This document shows positions 13,059-23,260 of a stretch of 64,000 nt of DNA, in pieces. This DNA comes from Escherichia ruysiae (lineage in GTDB: Bacteria; Pseudomonadota; Gammaproteobacteria; Enterobacterales; Enterobacteriaceae): NCBI RefSeq assembly GCF_031323975.1, contig NZ_JAVIWS010000001.1, forward strand, positions 806,001 to 870,000. The letters run 5' to 3'. The notes beneath the pieces were generated by a model. The model was not told the DNA's origin and did no database searches. It saw only the letters and a list, made by a program, of their open reading frames with translations. A program made the translations under genes and the position numbers. Position 1 is the stretch's first letter. The number at the start of each line of letters is the position of its first letter.

Positions 13059-14039
13059 TTATTTCGCGTTGTAATTGCGCAGCGCATTACGCCCAAGCAC
13101 AATCCCCGCGCCAACCATACCACCCAGCAGCACAGCCAGAATCAAGGTGATGGCCTTTTTCGGGCTATCGCGACGAATTGGCAGTGTGGGTTTCATAACG
13201 TAACGGTAGGCATTTATATTAAGATCATCAACCTTCAGGCTTTCGATATCCAAAAGGTTTTGACGAGTCTGGTAGTAGCCAGGAGAGAAAACCAGCGGAC
13301 GGGTCGCTTCATGCTTTATCATCGACTCCAGTGCATCACTCCCCAGAAGGAACAACGTATCCTGCGTTACGTCTTCGGTCTGTTGAATCTGTGGCTTTGC
13401 CAACTGTGCCTGATTCGCATATTGCAACGCTTCCTGAATCTGGCGGATACGCAGATCTTTTTGCTCCTGCGCCACCACTTCCTGCGTTTTCAATGAGTCT
13501 TTCAGGGTTTTCATACCCAAGGCAATATTATCTTTCAGGTCCTTTTCCAGCTCTTCATTCACCTGGTCATCAACCTGTTGAATATATTCAGCCAGCTTCT
13601 TCTGTGCGTCCGCCGCAGTTTGCCCGACATAAGAAACAGCTAACGGCAACGGCTGGTTTTTAACAGAAGGCTCAATGATCAGTTTTTCTGGTTCTTCCTG
13701 ATTATCCAGCGTTTCAGCTAATGCAGAGAAGGCAGAACTGAAGCGACCAATTAACGCCTCCTGTAAATCCGACACTTTCGGTGCAGCCGGACCATAGATA
13801 ACATTCATGGCATTGTTATAGCCAGCAATTTGCCCCACATCTGGCTGAGTAACAATGGCTGTCGACGTCCATTTCTCTTTCGCGACCGCCAGATATCCGA
13901 TAGCCAGAGCGATTGCCACAATAACAGTGATGAAGATTGTCACCTTCCCACGCCACAACTGCATCAGTAAATCAATTAAATCAATCTGTTCCGGGTCATG
14001 GTTATGCCCAGGAATATTATTATTTTCAACTCTCATCAT
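13059..14039 (-). CDS. wzzB: O-antigen chain length determinant WzzB
   Basis: Polysaccharide co-polymerase class 1 protein of 326 residues that sets the modal number of O units made by Wzy. It has an N-terminal transmembrane helix (about 34-53), a large periplasmic domain rich in coiled-coil helices, and a C-terminal helix (about 297-316) preceded by the proline-rich PTLPIRRDSPKKA motif. Tandem ATGs at 14039 and 14036 cannot be told apart; a TAGGG site favours the second by spacing. Several periplasmic residues differ from K-12 WzzB as I remember it. It acts with the O-antigen cluster about 8 kb away. Confidence 0.96.
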   Translation of the reverse strand: MMRVENNNIPGHNHDPEQIDLIDLLMQLWRGKVTIFITVIVAIALAIGYLAVAKEKWTSTAIVTQPDVGQIAGYNNAMNVIYGPAAPKVSDLQEALIGRFSSAFSALAETLDNQEEPEKLIIEPSVKNQPLPLAVSYVGQTAADAQKKLAEYIQQVDDQVNEELEKDLKDNIALGMKTLKDSLKTQEVVAQEQKDLRIRQIQEALQYANQAQLAKPQIQQTEDVTQDTLFLLGSDALESMIKHEATRPLVFSPGYYQTRQNLLDIESLKVDDLNINAYRYVMKPTLPIRRDSPKKAITLILAVLLGGMVGAGIVLGRNALRNYNAK

Positions 14040-14181
14040 TACCCTAACAGACGGAAAATTTCAGGTCGCCATAGTTTAGCGATAATCTGTATGAATGCTA
14101 TAGGAGTAACAATAAAAATACCGAATTAATCCACAAACATTAAATGACGTGCGTACAGAAAACCATCATGATAACAATAGG

Positions 14182-15357
<1,176 letters not shown>

Positions 15358-15540
15358 TCAGAATTAACTTAACTATGAATCATGATGTTTTTAGCATCCT
15401 GATAAGAGTTAAAAGTTTTAACGCTACGATGATGACTGGTCAACGCAACGAAAAACAATTCAGATTTTCTTTATAAGAATAGCTAATATTTATTAAGTTA
15501 ATATTAAGCAATGAAATTTAGTCTATAAGATTTATGGCAA

Positions 15541-15572
15541 AAAAAAGCCCAGCGATAAATGCCGGGCCTTAG
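15541..15572 (-). terminator. Rho-independent terminator after gnd
   Basis: On the minus strand: GGCCCGGCAT...GCTGGGC followed by TTTTTTT. The stem has a small mismatch and a run of T in the correct place about 25 bases after the gnd stop. Confidence 0.8.
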
Positions 15573-15593
15573 TTTATTACTGATTAAATCAGA

Positions 15594-17000
15594 TTAATCC
15601 AACCATTCGGTGTGGAATACACCTTCTTTATCAATGCGTTTATAAGTATGCGCACCGAAATAGTCACGCTGTGCCTGGATCAGATTCGCAGGCAGTACCG
15701 CAGCACGGTAGCTGTCGTAATAGGCAACCGCAGCGGCGAAGGTCGGAACCGGGATACCGTTCTGTACCGCATAGGCTACTACATCACGCAGAGCTTGCTG
15801 GTAATCGTCGGCGATTTTCTTGAAGTACGGCGCTAACAGCAAGTTAGCGATCTTCGGATTTTCAGCGTAAGCATCAGTGATTTTCTGCAGGAACTGAGCG
15901 CGGATGATACAGCCAGCACGGAAGATCTTCGCGATTTCACCATAGTTCAGATCCCAGTTGTACTCTTCAGACGCGGCACGTAGCTGTGAGAAGCCCTGAG
16001 CGTAAGAAACAATCTTACCCAGATAAAGCGCACGACGAACTTTCTCAATGAATTCAGCTTTGTCGCCTGCAGGTTGTGCTTGCGGACCGGACAGTACTTT
16101 AGACGCCGCAACACGCTGCTCTTTGAGAGAAGAGATGTAACGTGCAAACACTGATTCAGTGATCAGTGACAGAGGCTCACCGAGATCCAGTGCGCTCTGG
16201 CTGGTCCACTTACCAGTACCTTTGTTAGCTGCCTCATCCAGAATCACATCGACCAGGTAGTTACCGTCTTCATCTTTTTTAGTGAAGATATCTTTAGTGA
16301 TGTCGATCAGGTAGCTGCTCAGCTCACCGTTATTCCACTCGGTGAAAGTCTGAGCCAGTTCTTCGTTGGAAAGGTTCAGGCCACCTTTCAGCAAAGAATA
16401 GGCTTCCGCAATCAGCTGCATATCGCCGTATTCAATACCGTTGTGAACCATTTTTACGTAGTGACCTGCACCATCGGCACCAATATAGGTAACACACGGT
16501 TCGCCATCTTCAGCTACGGCAGCAATTTTGGTGAGGATTGGCGCAACCAGTTCATAGGCTTCTTTCTGACCACCAGGCATGATGGAAGGCCCTTTCAGCG
16601 CGCCCTCTTCTCCGCCGGAAACACCAGTACCGATGAAATTAAAACCTTCTGCGGAAAGCTCACGGTTGCGACGAATGGTGTCCTGGAAGAAAGTATTACC
16701 ACCATCAATGATGATGTCGCCTTTATCGAGGTATGGTTTCAGGGAATCAATAGCAGCATCCGTGCCTGCACCTGCTTTCACCATTAACAGGATGCGACGA
16801 GGCGTTTCAAGAGATTCAACAAACTCTTTCACCGTATAGTAAGGAACCAGTTTTTTGCCTGGATTTTCAGCAATCACTTCTTCCGTCTTCTCACGGGAAC
16901 GGTTGAAAATAGAGACGGTATAACCACGGCTTTCGATGTTGAGCGCAAGGTTGCGCCCCATCACTGCCATACCGACGACGCCAATCTGTTGCTTTGACAT
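15594..17000 (-). CDS. gnd: 6-phosphogluconate dehydrogenase (decarboxylating)
   Basis: Oxidative pentose phosphate enzyme: 6-phosphogluconate + NADP to ribulose 5-phosphate + CO2. 468 residues. The NADP fold [15 protein letters not shown] is at the N-terminus and the catalytic Lys/His lie in [17 protein letters not shown]. An AGGAG site lies seven bases before the ATG. It marks one flank of the O-antigen cluster and is a recombination hot spot because the adjacent DNA is under diversifying selection. E. coli gnd is known to be growth-rate regulated through an internal complementary sequence early in the coding region. Confidence 0.97.
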   Translation of the reverse strand: MSKQQIGVVGMAVMGRNLALNIESRGYTVSIFNRSREKTEEVIAENPGKKLVPYYTVKEFVESLETPRRILLMVKAGAGTDAAIDSLKPYLDKGDIIIDGGNTFFQDTIRRNRELSAEGFNFIGTGVSGGEEGALKGPSIMPGGQKEAYELVAPILTKIAAVAEDGEPCVTYIGADGAGHYVKMVHNGIEYGDMQLIAEAYSLLKGGLNLSNEELAQTFTEWNNGELSSYLIDITKDIFTKKDEDGNYLVDVILDEAANKGTGKWTSQSALDLGEPLSLITESVFARYISSLKEQRVAASKVLSGPQAQPAGDKAEFIEKVRRALYLGKIVSYAQGFSQLRAASEEYNWDLNYGEIAKIFRAGCIIRAQFLQKITDAYAENPKIANLLLAPYFKKIADDYQQALRDVVAYAVQNGIPVPTFAAAVAYYDSYRAAVLPANLIQAQRDYFGAHTYKRIDKEGVFHTEWLD

Positions 17001-17134
17001 TGTTTACTCCTGTCAGGGGTGGTCACCGCGGGGTTGCGGCTTATTTAAGATAAAGAATAGCTTAATTTATATCTTATTTTACAGTCATATTTTTCATAAT
17101 TAGGAGATCGATTACTTCTTACCCAATCATCTAC

Positions 17135-18763
17135 TTATCCACTGATATTATAAAAACGTTCAGCAAGTTTTATTAATTCACTATCACTATTATTTGGTAT
17201 TAGTTCAACATGATTTTCTTTGCTTGTAATGAAATAGTCACTACCAATAGCAGAAAGATGTGAAAATGGCGATGTGCATTCCTTATCAAAAAGAGAACAT
17301 CCCAAAAAATAGTTCATTGAATACTGAATCCCTAACATGTGCAATATTGTTGGCGCAAAGCTTAATGAATTTTTACCGTCTGCATCCAAAATTTCAGGAG
17401 TGATATCTCCTCCAATAACCAGAAATGGTATTTCGCCTACAAAGTAACGAGAATCGCTATTAAATGCTTTTTTATATTCTGTCGAAGGAAATGTTGAATG
17501 ATCTGACGTTATTATTAATAATGTATTATTATAAAATGAACTACGCCGAAAGAAGTCAACAAATTTCCCTAACTGAAAATCATAGTTATAGAATTTATTG
17601 TAGAGCGGGTTCTTACCATCAAAATATTTTTCATTTGGACTATCTTGACCATGATGAGTACCAGATGGATAGACACCAATAAAGAAATGTTCTTTTTTAT
17701 TTTCCTGAGAACGTAAAAAATATTGCAGTGCATTAAATGTTTGCTTATCCGTCATTCTGTCTCGTTGATAACCAATAAAATCACCCATACCAAGAACTTT
17801 ATCAAAATTAAGTGTCTTCAACATTGTATTCAGTGGGCTATTTTTTTCGGTGGAAGCTATAAAATAACTTTTATAGCCATACTCTTTTAATATATCCGAT
17901 AAAGAGGTTTGACGATGAAGGTAAATGTTATTAATTTCTGCGTTAGATAATTGTGCAATACCTGTACCAGCATCAGTTAAACCATCTCGAAATTGATAAC
18001 CAGAAGTTAACTGACCTCTCAATCCTCGAAATGTTGCAGCTGTATGGTTATAATAATTTTTAAAACTTAGTGCTTCAGTAGATAACTTATTTAAATTAGG
18101 TGTAACTGAAAATGCTCCTGGTTTGGCGTTGCCCACAATTTCAGATGAAAATCCCTCAGTAAATACTACAATAACGTTACGACCTTTGAAACTGTAGTTA
18201 TTTTCTATAGGGTTAATAAAAACACTTGTTTTTAAAAAAGATTTCCCTGCATCTCCGATCTTCTTACTAGGCTTAAAGGTTTGCTGTAAATAGAACAATT
18301 TTGCCGTTTCATAAAAAGCATATACTGGTCCCGCACTTATGAAAGAACACACAAGCAATAATACTATACAGAGAAGGTTAAATTTATAATATTTAATACG
18401 CTCGATTAGAGCACCTGAAGGCATTGTAATGAATGAAACTATAACAAATAAAATAAAAACAAAAAAAACTTTAATTACCTCACCAATACCCAGGGATTCA
18501 ATTTCTGCAGCATTCGACAAGGCAAGAGGCATCAAATATTGTCCTGAACTAAATAGCGACGCTGCCTGCACACCTAAAATGCAAAGATAAATTCTCCATA
18601 AAATATTACTTACAAACTTTCTCTTTATCAGAAAGATTGCCACACTTGTAAATGTGTATTCAATAGTAAATAAAAAAGCACAATCCGCCCTTCCAGAGTA
18701 AAGTAAAACACTCAAAAAAATACAGAAAGGTAAAATTATTCTAATAATATTCATAAAGTTCAT
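17135..18763 (-). CDS. Membrane sulfatase-fold (alkaline phosphatase superfamily) transferase, possible phospho-substituent transferase
   Basis: 542 residues, not a K-12 gene. The N-terminal 150 residues contain four to five membrane helices (about 8-25, 30-47, 53-73, 96-116, 128-150). A periplasmic sulfatase-like domain follows from about 195. Candidate metal and catalytic residues: E203 in VVFTEGF, T241/T244 in NHTAATFRG (the position of the nucleophilic threonine in LtaS and phosphoethanolamine transferases), H370/H371 in SGTHHGQ, and D421-H422 in ITSDHSTF. This architecture matches enzymes that move phosphoglycerol or phosphoethanolamine from phospholipid to surface glycans. AT-rich like the O-antigen genes. 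A role in decorating O antigen or core is inference; the donor cannot be read from sequence. Confidence 0.8.
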   Translation of the reverse strand: MNFMNIIRIILPFCIFLSVLLYSGRADCAFLFTIEYTFTSVAIFLIKRKFVSNILWRIYLCILGVQAASLFSSGQYLMPLALSNAAEIESLGIGEVIKVFFVFILFVIVSFITMPSGALIERIKYYKFNLLCIVLLLVCSFISAGPVYAFYETAKLFYLQQTFKPSKKIGDAGKSFLKTSVFINPIENNYSFKGRNVIVVFTEGFSSEIVGNAKPGAFSVTPNLNKLSTEALSFKNYYNHTAATFRGLRGQLTSGYQFRDGLTDAGTGIAQLSNAEINNIYLHRQTSLSDILKEYGYKSYFIASTEKNSPLNTMLKTLNFDKVLGMGDFIGYQRDRMTDKQTFNALQYFLRSQENKKEHFFIGVYPSGTHHGQDSPNEKYFDGKNPLYNKFYNYDFQLGKFVDFFRRSSFYNNTLLIITSDHSTFPSTEYKKAFNSDSRYFVGEIPFLVIGGDITPEILDADGKNSLSFAPTILHMLGIQYSMNYFLGCSLFDKECTSPFSHLSAIGSDYFITSKENHVELIPNNSDSELIKLAERFYNISG

Positions 18764-18831
18764 GTTGGGTTAAACCATATTATTTGAAATTTTTAATGTT
18801 ATTTATTCAGCATTGTATCACCAGCGCAAGA

Positions 18832-19966
18832 TTACGAAAGCCGGCTCCCCGCAAAGACTGACGCGAGGTAGTCTCTGTCCATAGCTGTTTTTCCCATCTT
18901 ACATCTTAACCCTGCCTTGAATACTTTATCTTTCGTCAAAATATTAATGGCGATATGCCTTATCCCCGAAAATAATTCAGCTGCATTTCCCCTTCTTATT
19001 TTGCAGTCGTCTTCATTCATTACCACGTCCAGACGCCAGTGCAGCTTATTCTCTACGTGCCAGTGATTTTGAATCGCTGTCGCAAACTTCTCTGCTGTTA
19101 AATCAGCAGAACTGATATAATATCTGACCGTCATTTCTGGCTCATTCTTTTTCTCTGCTATTATTGACCGAAAGGAGACTACACGCGTCATTTTTTCAGT
19201 CCTTTCCATTCAAACGTGAAATCAATAAGTTCATCAGGGACATCGCAAACAATATACAGGCGGATTTCCTCTCTGCCTTGACTCTTTTCACTAATTGCGT
19301 AACTGTCATGCTCTGGATTATTTAATTCTTTCAGCTGGAATTTTTCCTCAAAGGATTTATTAAACCGCCCCTGATTTCCTTTTACAGCGAATAAATAATC
19401 ACCTCCCTGTATTTGTATCTTCTCTGCAATATCTTTCTGGCATCCCATCGCATCAGTTGTGATAACTTTTCCTTTAATATCCAACATGTTAATAAGTTCA
19501 GGGATAGCTGTGATCTCATTAGATTTCTCATCCGTCTTGATCTGTCCGATGACGAGACTGTGCATTGTTGAGAACGCACTAATGGCATGAATCGCTCCCT
19601 TGCGGAGACTCTTATCATAAGAGTGCCGGAGCGTTTTTCCATCTATTGCAATGACGTCTTTATCATTTGAGGAATGGCAGTCACGCATCCAGTTAATAAA
19701 GCACTCGTGAAATTTTGCAGGACTGATACAGGATACAACTCTGGCAATGGTATCGTGAACAGGAATACCACTTTCAAAATTACCATATTGCTTCAAAAAA
19801 TCGAGATGTGTTTTACCAAAATCCTCTATATCTTCCCGCCTTCTGCACCAGAAATGACGGCACAAACAGTCAACAGTAGAATATCTGACAATTTATGTTC
19901 TACTTTCCAAGATTGTCTGTAATCGGGGATAATAGAAATATGTTACATCAATGTTTTAGGTTCCAT
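18832..19966 (-). pseudogene. Decayed H-repeat-associated (ISAs1-family) transposase
   Basis: Remnant of an H-repeat protein (YhhI-like DDE transposase, normally about 378 residues). The original ATG is at 19966. Codon 8 is a TAA where the family has GAA (LMEHISI becomes LM-stop-HISI). A second lesion near 19844 drops one base in the GAEGWEDIEDFG region, shifting frame. A third at about 19196 loses a base after GLKK, so the rest ([10 protein letters not shown]... to [11 protein letters not shown]) is in another frame. Surviving open pieces are 19188-19865 and 18832-19209. Three independent lesions mean it cannot make an active enzyme without correction. It sits between a glycosyltransferase gene and the sulfatase-fold gene, typical of H-repeats in O-antigen loci. 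Confidence 0.92.
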
Positions 19967-20096
19967 TTTGTTCTCCTTATTTATGAAAGGAGTATATGAT
20001 CATATATAAGCTATGAAAAACAGCTTTAGGTAATAAAGAATATCTCAATTATTGAACATAAAATGCGAATTATTTAGTACAAAAAAGCAGCGTTAC

Positions 20097-20132
20097 GTGA
20101 TCTTTCCCTAGCATACCATGACCTTTCCCTGG
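20097..20132. repeat. Paired short repeats beside the H-repeat remnant
   Basis: Two imperfect copies of TGA(T/C)CTTTCCCT, about 21 bases apart (20098-20109 and 20119-20130), each next to sequence resembling a GTGAcc/ggTCAC inverted pair. They lie in the 278-base non-coding stretch 19967-20244 and may mark the edge of the old H-repeat. No gene is visible in that stretch. Confidence 0.35.
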
Positions 20133-20244
20133 TCACGCTATAGCCTCACAGTGCTAATCATTAGTTCTAAAGGAAGTGTATTTGAGATAACACTTAAGAT
20201 ATTGCAGCTTAGAAAATAACAATGTAAACCTAATTACATTACTT

Positions 20245-21321
20245 TTAATAAGTAGATTCATACATGGCTGCTATATTTCTCCAGTTATACATATCTTCAG
20301 CATATTTTTTAATATCAAATACTCGACATTTAAGATTTCCAAAAGACAAACTTTCTACTAATGAACTAAGCTGTTCAGAATTACTAAAATAATGTGCTAA
20401 ATCATTAGTTGTGTAACGATTAAAATTGCAATCAAAGGCAAAAATAGGAATATTAAAATGCATTGCTTCAACTAAAGAAGGGTTTGTTCCACCCGCAGAA
20501 TGTCCATGAATGTATGCAAGACAATTTTTTCTTAATTTATAAAGCTCTTTAATATTATAGTTAGGCTCAAGTAATGTGATGTTTTGATAATTGGAATAAT
20601 AAGTTTTTAGCTGGCGTCCATACTCACTGTTTCCCCAATTACCCATAAATTTAATTTTTTTATCTGTATTAACGAAGGCATTCAGAATCATTTCTATATT
20701 ATTTTCAGGCTCTATCCTGCAAAGCCCCAAATAATAATCATCTTTTTTTTGAAGATCATCTTTTAGTATACTAAAGTTAGTTGCATGATCTCCTCCATAA
20801 GCTATAACTGCACTTTTTTTCTTGTACCTATTTTCTACATAATCAGCTATTGCTTGATTATCTGAAATTATAACATCAGCTAATTTAATAGAAATCGCTT
20901 CAGATTTTTTAAGGAATTTCTTAGCAAACACTCCCCATTTATTTCTACGCCATTCAAGCCCATCGATATTAACAATAATCTTAGATTTTGAAAATAGTTT
21001 ATAAATTGGTAGAAATAAACAACCAGACACTCCTAATATTAAAGTAACGTCTGGTTTTTTGAATAAACAAAAAATTAAGCACATTATATCATAAATTATG
21101 CTAGCGGCACCATTGGCATTTATAGGCAGATAGATTAATTTTGCCTTTTTATAATTTTTCATTTTTTTTTCATATTTTTTTGAAGAGCAAAATATCTGAT
21201 ATTGTATATCATCAGATTGATAATCGACTAGGTTCTGAACCAGTGATTCAAATCCACCATAACAAGCAGGAACACCCACTGTGCCAACTACAGCGACCGT
21301 CTTCATTTTATTTGCTTCCAT
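20245..21321 (-). CDS. DUF1972-type GT4 glycosyltransferase, probable rhamnosyltransferase
   Basis: 358 residues, GT-B fold. The N-terminal VVGTVGVPACYGGFESLVQNL is the hallmark of the DUF1972 family (WchF-like beta-1,4-rhamnosyltransferases); the C-terminal donor-site motif SAGGTNPSLVEAMHF is also family-typical. It acts on the cytoplasmic face of the inner membrane and by family analogy may add L-Rha next to the initiating GlcNAc. An alternative ATG at 21306 would give MKTVAVVG, the usual family start; both starts have acceptable ribosome sites. Lysine- and asparagine-rich composition reflects low GC. Last glycosyltransferase of the cluster, followed by the H-repeat remnant. Confidence 0.85.
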   Translation of the reverse strand: MEANKMKTVAVVGTVGVPACYGGFESLVQNLVDYQSDDIQYQIFCSSKKYEKKMKNYKKAKLIYLPINANGAASIIYDIMCLIFCLFKKPDVTLILGVSGCLFLPIYKLFSKSKIIVNIDGLEWRRNKWGVFAKKFLKKSEAISIKLADVIISDNQAIADYVENRYKKKSAVIAYGGDHATNFSILKDDLQKKDDYYLGLCRIEPENNIEMILNAFVNTDKKIKFMGNWGNSEYGRQLKTYYSNYQNITLLEPNYNIKELYKLRKNCLAYIHGHSAGGTNPSLVEAMHFNIPIFAFDCNFNRYTTNDLAHYFSNSEQLSSLVESLSFGNLKCRVFDIKKYAEDMYNWRNIAAMYESTY

Positions 21322-21351
21322 TTAAACACCTTGAGCCTAACCATTTTATTA

Positions 21352-22239
21352 TTAAAAATTATTGAACATACCATCATGCACAGCTTTAACACAAATCTTC
21401 AATGAATTTAACTTCTCTTTTGAATATAAAATTTCGAATACAACATTCTTTGCTGCGTGAAAAAAGGCATGATAACGATACTTAAAACTATAATTTGAAT
21501 GCATCATTAAGTATATTGCATTGCGTATTTTATAAAAATTTCTGAAAGAATTATGTATCGTTACAGATCGACCAGCAAAAGTTTTCTGCCCATATCCAAG
21601 TTCATGAGAAATAATAACTGATGGAGTCTGGACAATAATCATATTTTTAGCTAACGCACGCCAACACCATTCTGTGTCAACCCAGTCTATAAAGAGTTTT
21701 TCACAAAATGGCCCTACTACACTCCATGCTTCACGTGATATTAACATCCCAGAGGCAATAACATGTGAGGGATAAAGATCATCGTCAACTTCACTACATA
21801 CAACTTTTGTACTTGTAAAAACATTTAGACTGACTGATGGGTGCATATATTTTGAACGATGGTCTTTAAAAAAAGGGGAAGCACAAGCAACATTTTTACC
21901 TTGTTTTTTATTTTTCGTAAACGTACTCTTAAGATTTTCAATAACATCGGTAGGAAAACAAGTATCCTGATCTGAGAAAAATAAATAGTCAAACTCTTTT
22001 GCTTCCACGCCCTTCTTGACACCGTGGTTTTGAGCAAATGCAATGCCTTTATTTTCAGAAAGTAAAATAATTTCAAGGTTATTAACAACAATGTTTTTTA
22101 TCAACTCACTATTATTTGAGCCATTATCTACAAGAATTATTCTCTCAACTTGTGGAGCTAAAGAATTAATACATTCCGTCAAACGAATAATTTCCGGGTT
22201 GTAAGTAACAATTATAGCTAACACCTTAGCCTGACACAT
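21352..22239 (-). CDS. GT2 glycosyltransferase, probable rhamnosyltransferase
   Basis: 295 residues from the ATG at 22239, behind GGAG at six-base spacing; the frame extends to a TTG at 22251 that I reject. GT-A fold: AIIVTYNP at the start, LVDNGSNN nucleotide loop, and a metal-binding DQD in FSDQDTCFP. The later IDWVDTEWCWRALAKN segment is characteristic of the RfbF/WbbL-like rhamnosyltransferase group. It overlaps the end of wzy by 14 bases, so the two are translationally linked. The acceptor cannot be deduced. Confidence 0.85.
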   Translation of the reverse strand: MCQAKVLAIIVTYNPEIIRLTECINSLAPQVERIILVDNGSNNSELIKNIVVNNLEIILLSENKGIAFAQNHGVKKGVEAKEFDYLFFSDQDTCFPTDVIENLKSTFTKNKKQGKNVACASPFFKDHRSKYMHPSVSLNVFTSTKVVCSEVDDDLYPSHVIASGMLISREAWSVVGPFCEKLFIDWVDTEWCWRALAKNMIIVQTPSVIISHELGYGQKTFAGRSVTIHNSFRNFYKIRNAIYLMMHSNYSFKYRYHAFFHAAKNVVFEILYSKEKLNSLKICVKAVHDGMFNNF

Positions 22240-23194
22240 TAAGCACTCCAAAAACCATATGATAATAGTATGTTAGATACAATAAAATTAACAGTTTGAA
22301 AAAAATAAAATAATAATTCGTTTTTTGCTTAATAAATACCCCAATAGTTAGCATAAGGAAAAAATACATTTCCAAAATACGAAAAGCCATAACAGGAAGA
22401 GAGAAAAGACTAAAAGTCACGTATTGCATAATACCATAACAAAAGAAAAACCTTAAAAACGGCCTTTCATTTCTGATAATTGATATGTAACTAATAATAA
22501 ACCAAGTAATAGCGGTAAGGGATAATGAATTTATTAAATTGACACCAGCTTCATTGCCTATTTTTTGTCCCACACCAAAATTTCTTATTAAATATATAAA
22601 CTCTTTTCCTTCTCCTGATATTGCAAGTAAAACAAGAATACTGAAACAAAAATAACCAAAGCATCTTATTTTTGACGAATAGACAAAAGGGTATAAAAAC
22701 AAAAAAGGTAGAGCAGACCAATGAGTTGCAATGGCACAGAATACCGAAAAATAAAAATAAATCGGTTTATTTATAAACAAATAATATACAGAAAACATTA
22801 AAATAGAAATGCATAGACCATTTCTGAACTGAGTATAATCTAAAACCCAAAGTGCAACACAAACATAATAAATAAAGAATAAAGTCAACCCTGAAAAATT
22901 TCGCGGATAGTTAGCAAGAAACCTTGCCTTAATAAAAAAAGAACATGTTAAAATTATAAAAATGATAGCTTCATAACTGTTAGTTATTAACATCAATCCA
23001 CGATAAAATAACTCAAGAACCCCCCCCCCTTCTTCACCAGAAAAGATCTGTATATAATTATTATAGTCTCTACTTTTTCCCAGAAACTGCGTATTTGCGA
23101 CAATAAATCCTATAATAAGTGTAAGTACAAAAAATAAGTAGATAATACTTATTAAGTTTTTATCGTGTTTATACTTCGGACTATTTTTTATCAT
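22226..23194 (-). CDS. wzy: O-antigen polymerase Wzy (EpsG-like multi-pass membrane protein)
   Basis: About 322 residues with roughly ten membrane helices and few charged residues. It is the only multi-pass protein in the cluster besides the flippase, so it is assigned as the polymerase that joins O units in the periplasm. A central loop YTQFRNGLCISILMFSVYY resembles the EpsG-family pattern. The start is uncertain: the frame is open from a GTG at 23254 and another GTG lies at 23227, but the ATG at 23194 gives a normal N-terminus. Codons 56-58 are GGG GGG GGG followed by GTT, a ten-G run (23020-23029) that could make expression phase-variable. Confidence 0.78.
   Translation of the reverse strand: MIKNSPKYKHDKNLISIIYLFFVLTLIIGFIVANTQFLGKSRDYNNYIQIFSGEEGGGVLELFYRGLMLITNSYEAIIFIILTCSFFIKARFLANYPRNFSGLTLFFIYYVCVALWVLDYTQFRNGLCISILMFSVYYLFINKPIYFYFSVFCAIATHWSALPFLFLYPFVYSSKIRCFGYFCFSILVLLAISGEGKEFIYLIRNFGVGQKIGNEAGVNLINSLSLTAITWFIISYISIIRNERPFLRFFFCYGIMQYVTFSLFSLPVMAFRILEMYFFLMLTIGVFIKQKTNYYFIFFKLLILLYLTYYYHMVFGVLNVSG
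23020..23029. repeat. Ten-base homopolymer (poly-G on the coding strand) in wzy
   Basis: Ten C on the plus strand, ten G in the wzy message, encoding the GGG of EEGGGVLEL. The surrounding gene is strongly AT-rich and I saw no other G or C run of this length in the window. Confidence 0.95.
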
Positions 23195-23260
23195 TATACA
23201 AACATACTCAAGAATATAAGTGACCACCTTTCCTTCAGAAGGATAAGGTGGCACACTTTA

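Noticed and set aside
19993..20006. Palindrome TATATGATCATATA beside the H-repeat remnant
   Set aside because: Short AT-rich palindromes are expected by chance in this composition and nothing nearby gives it a role.
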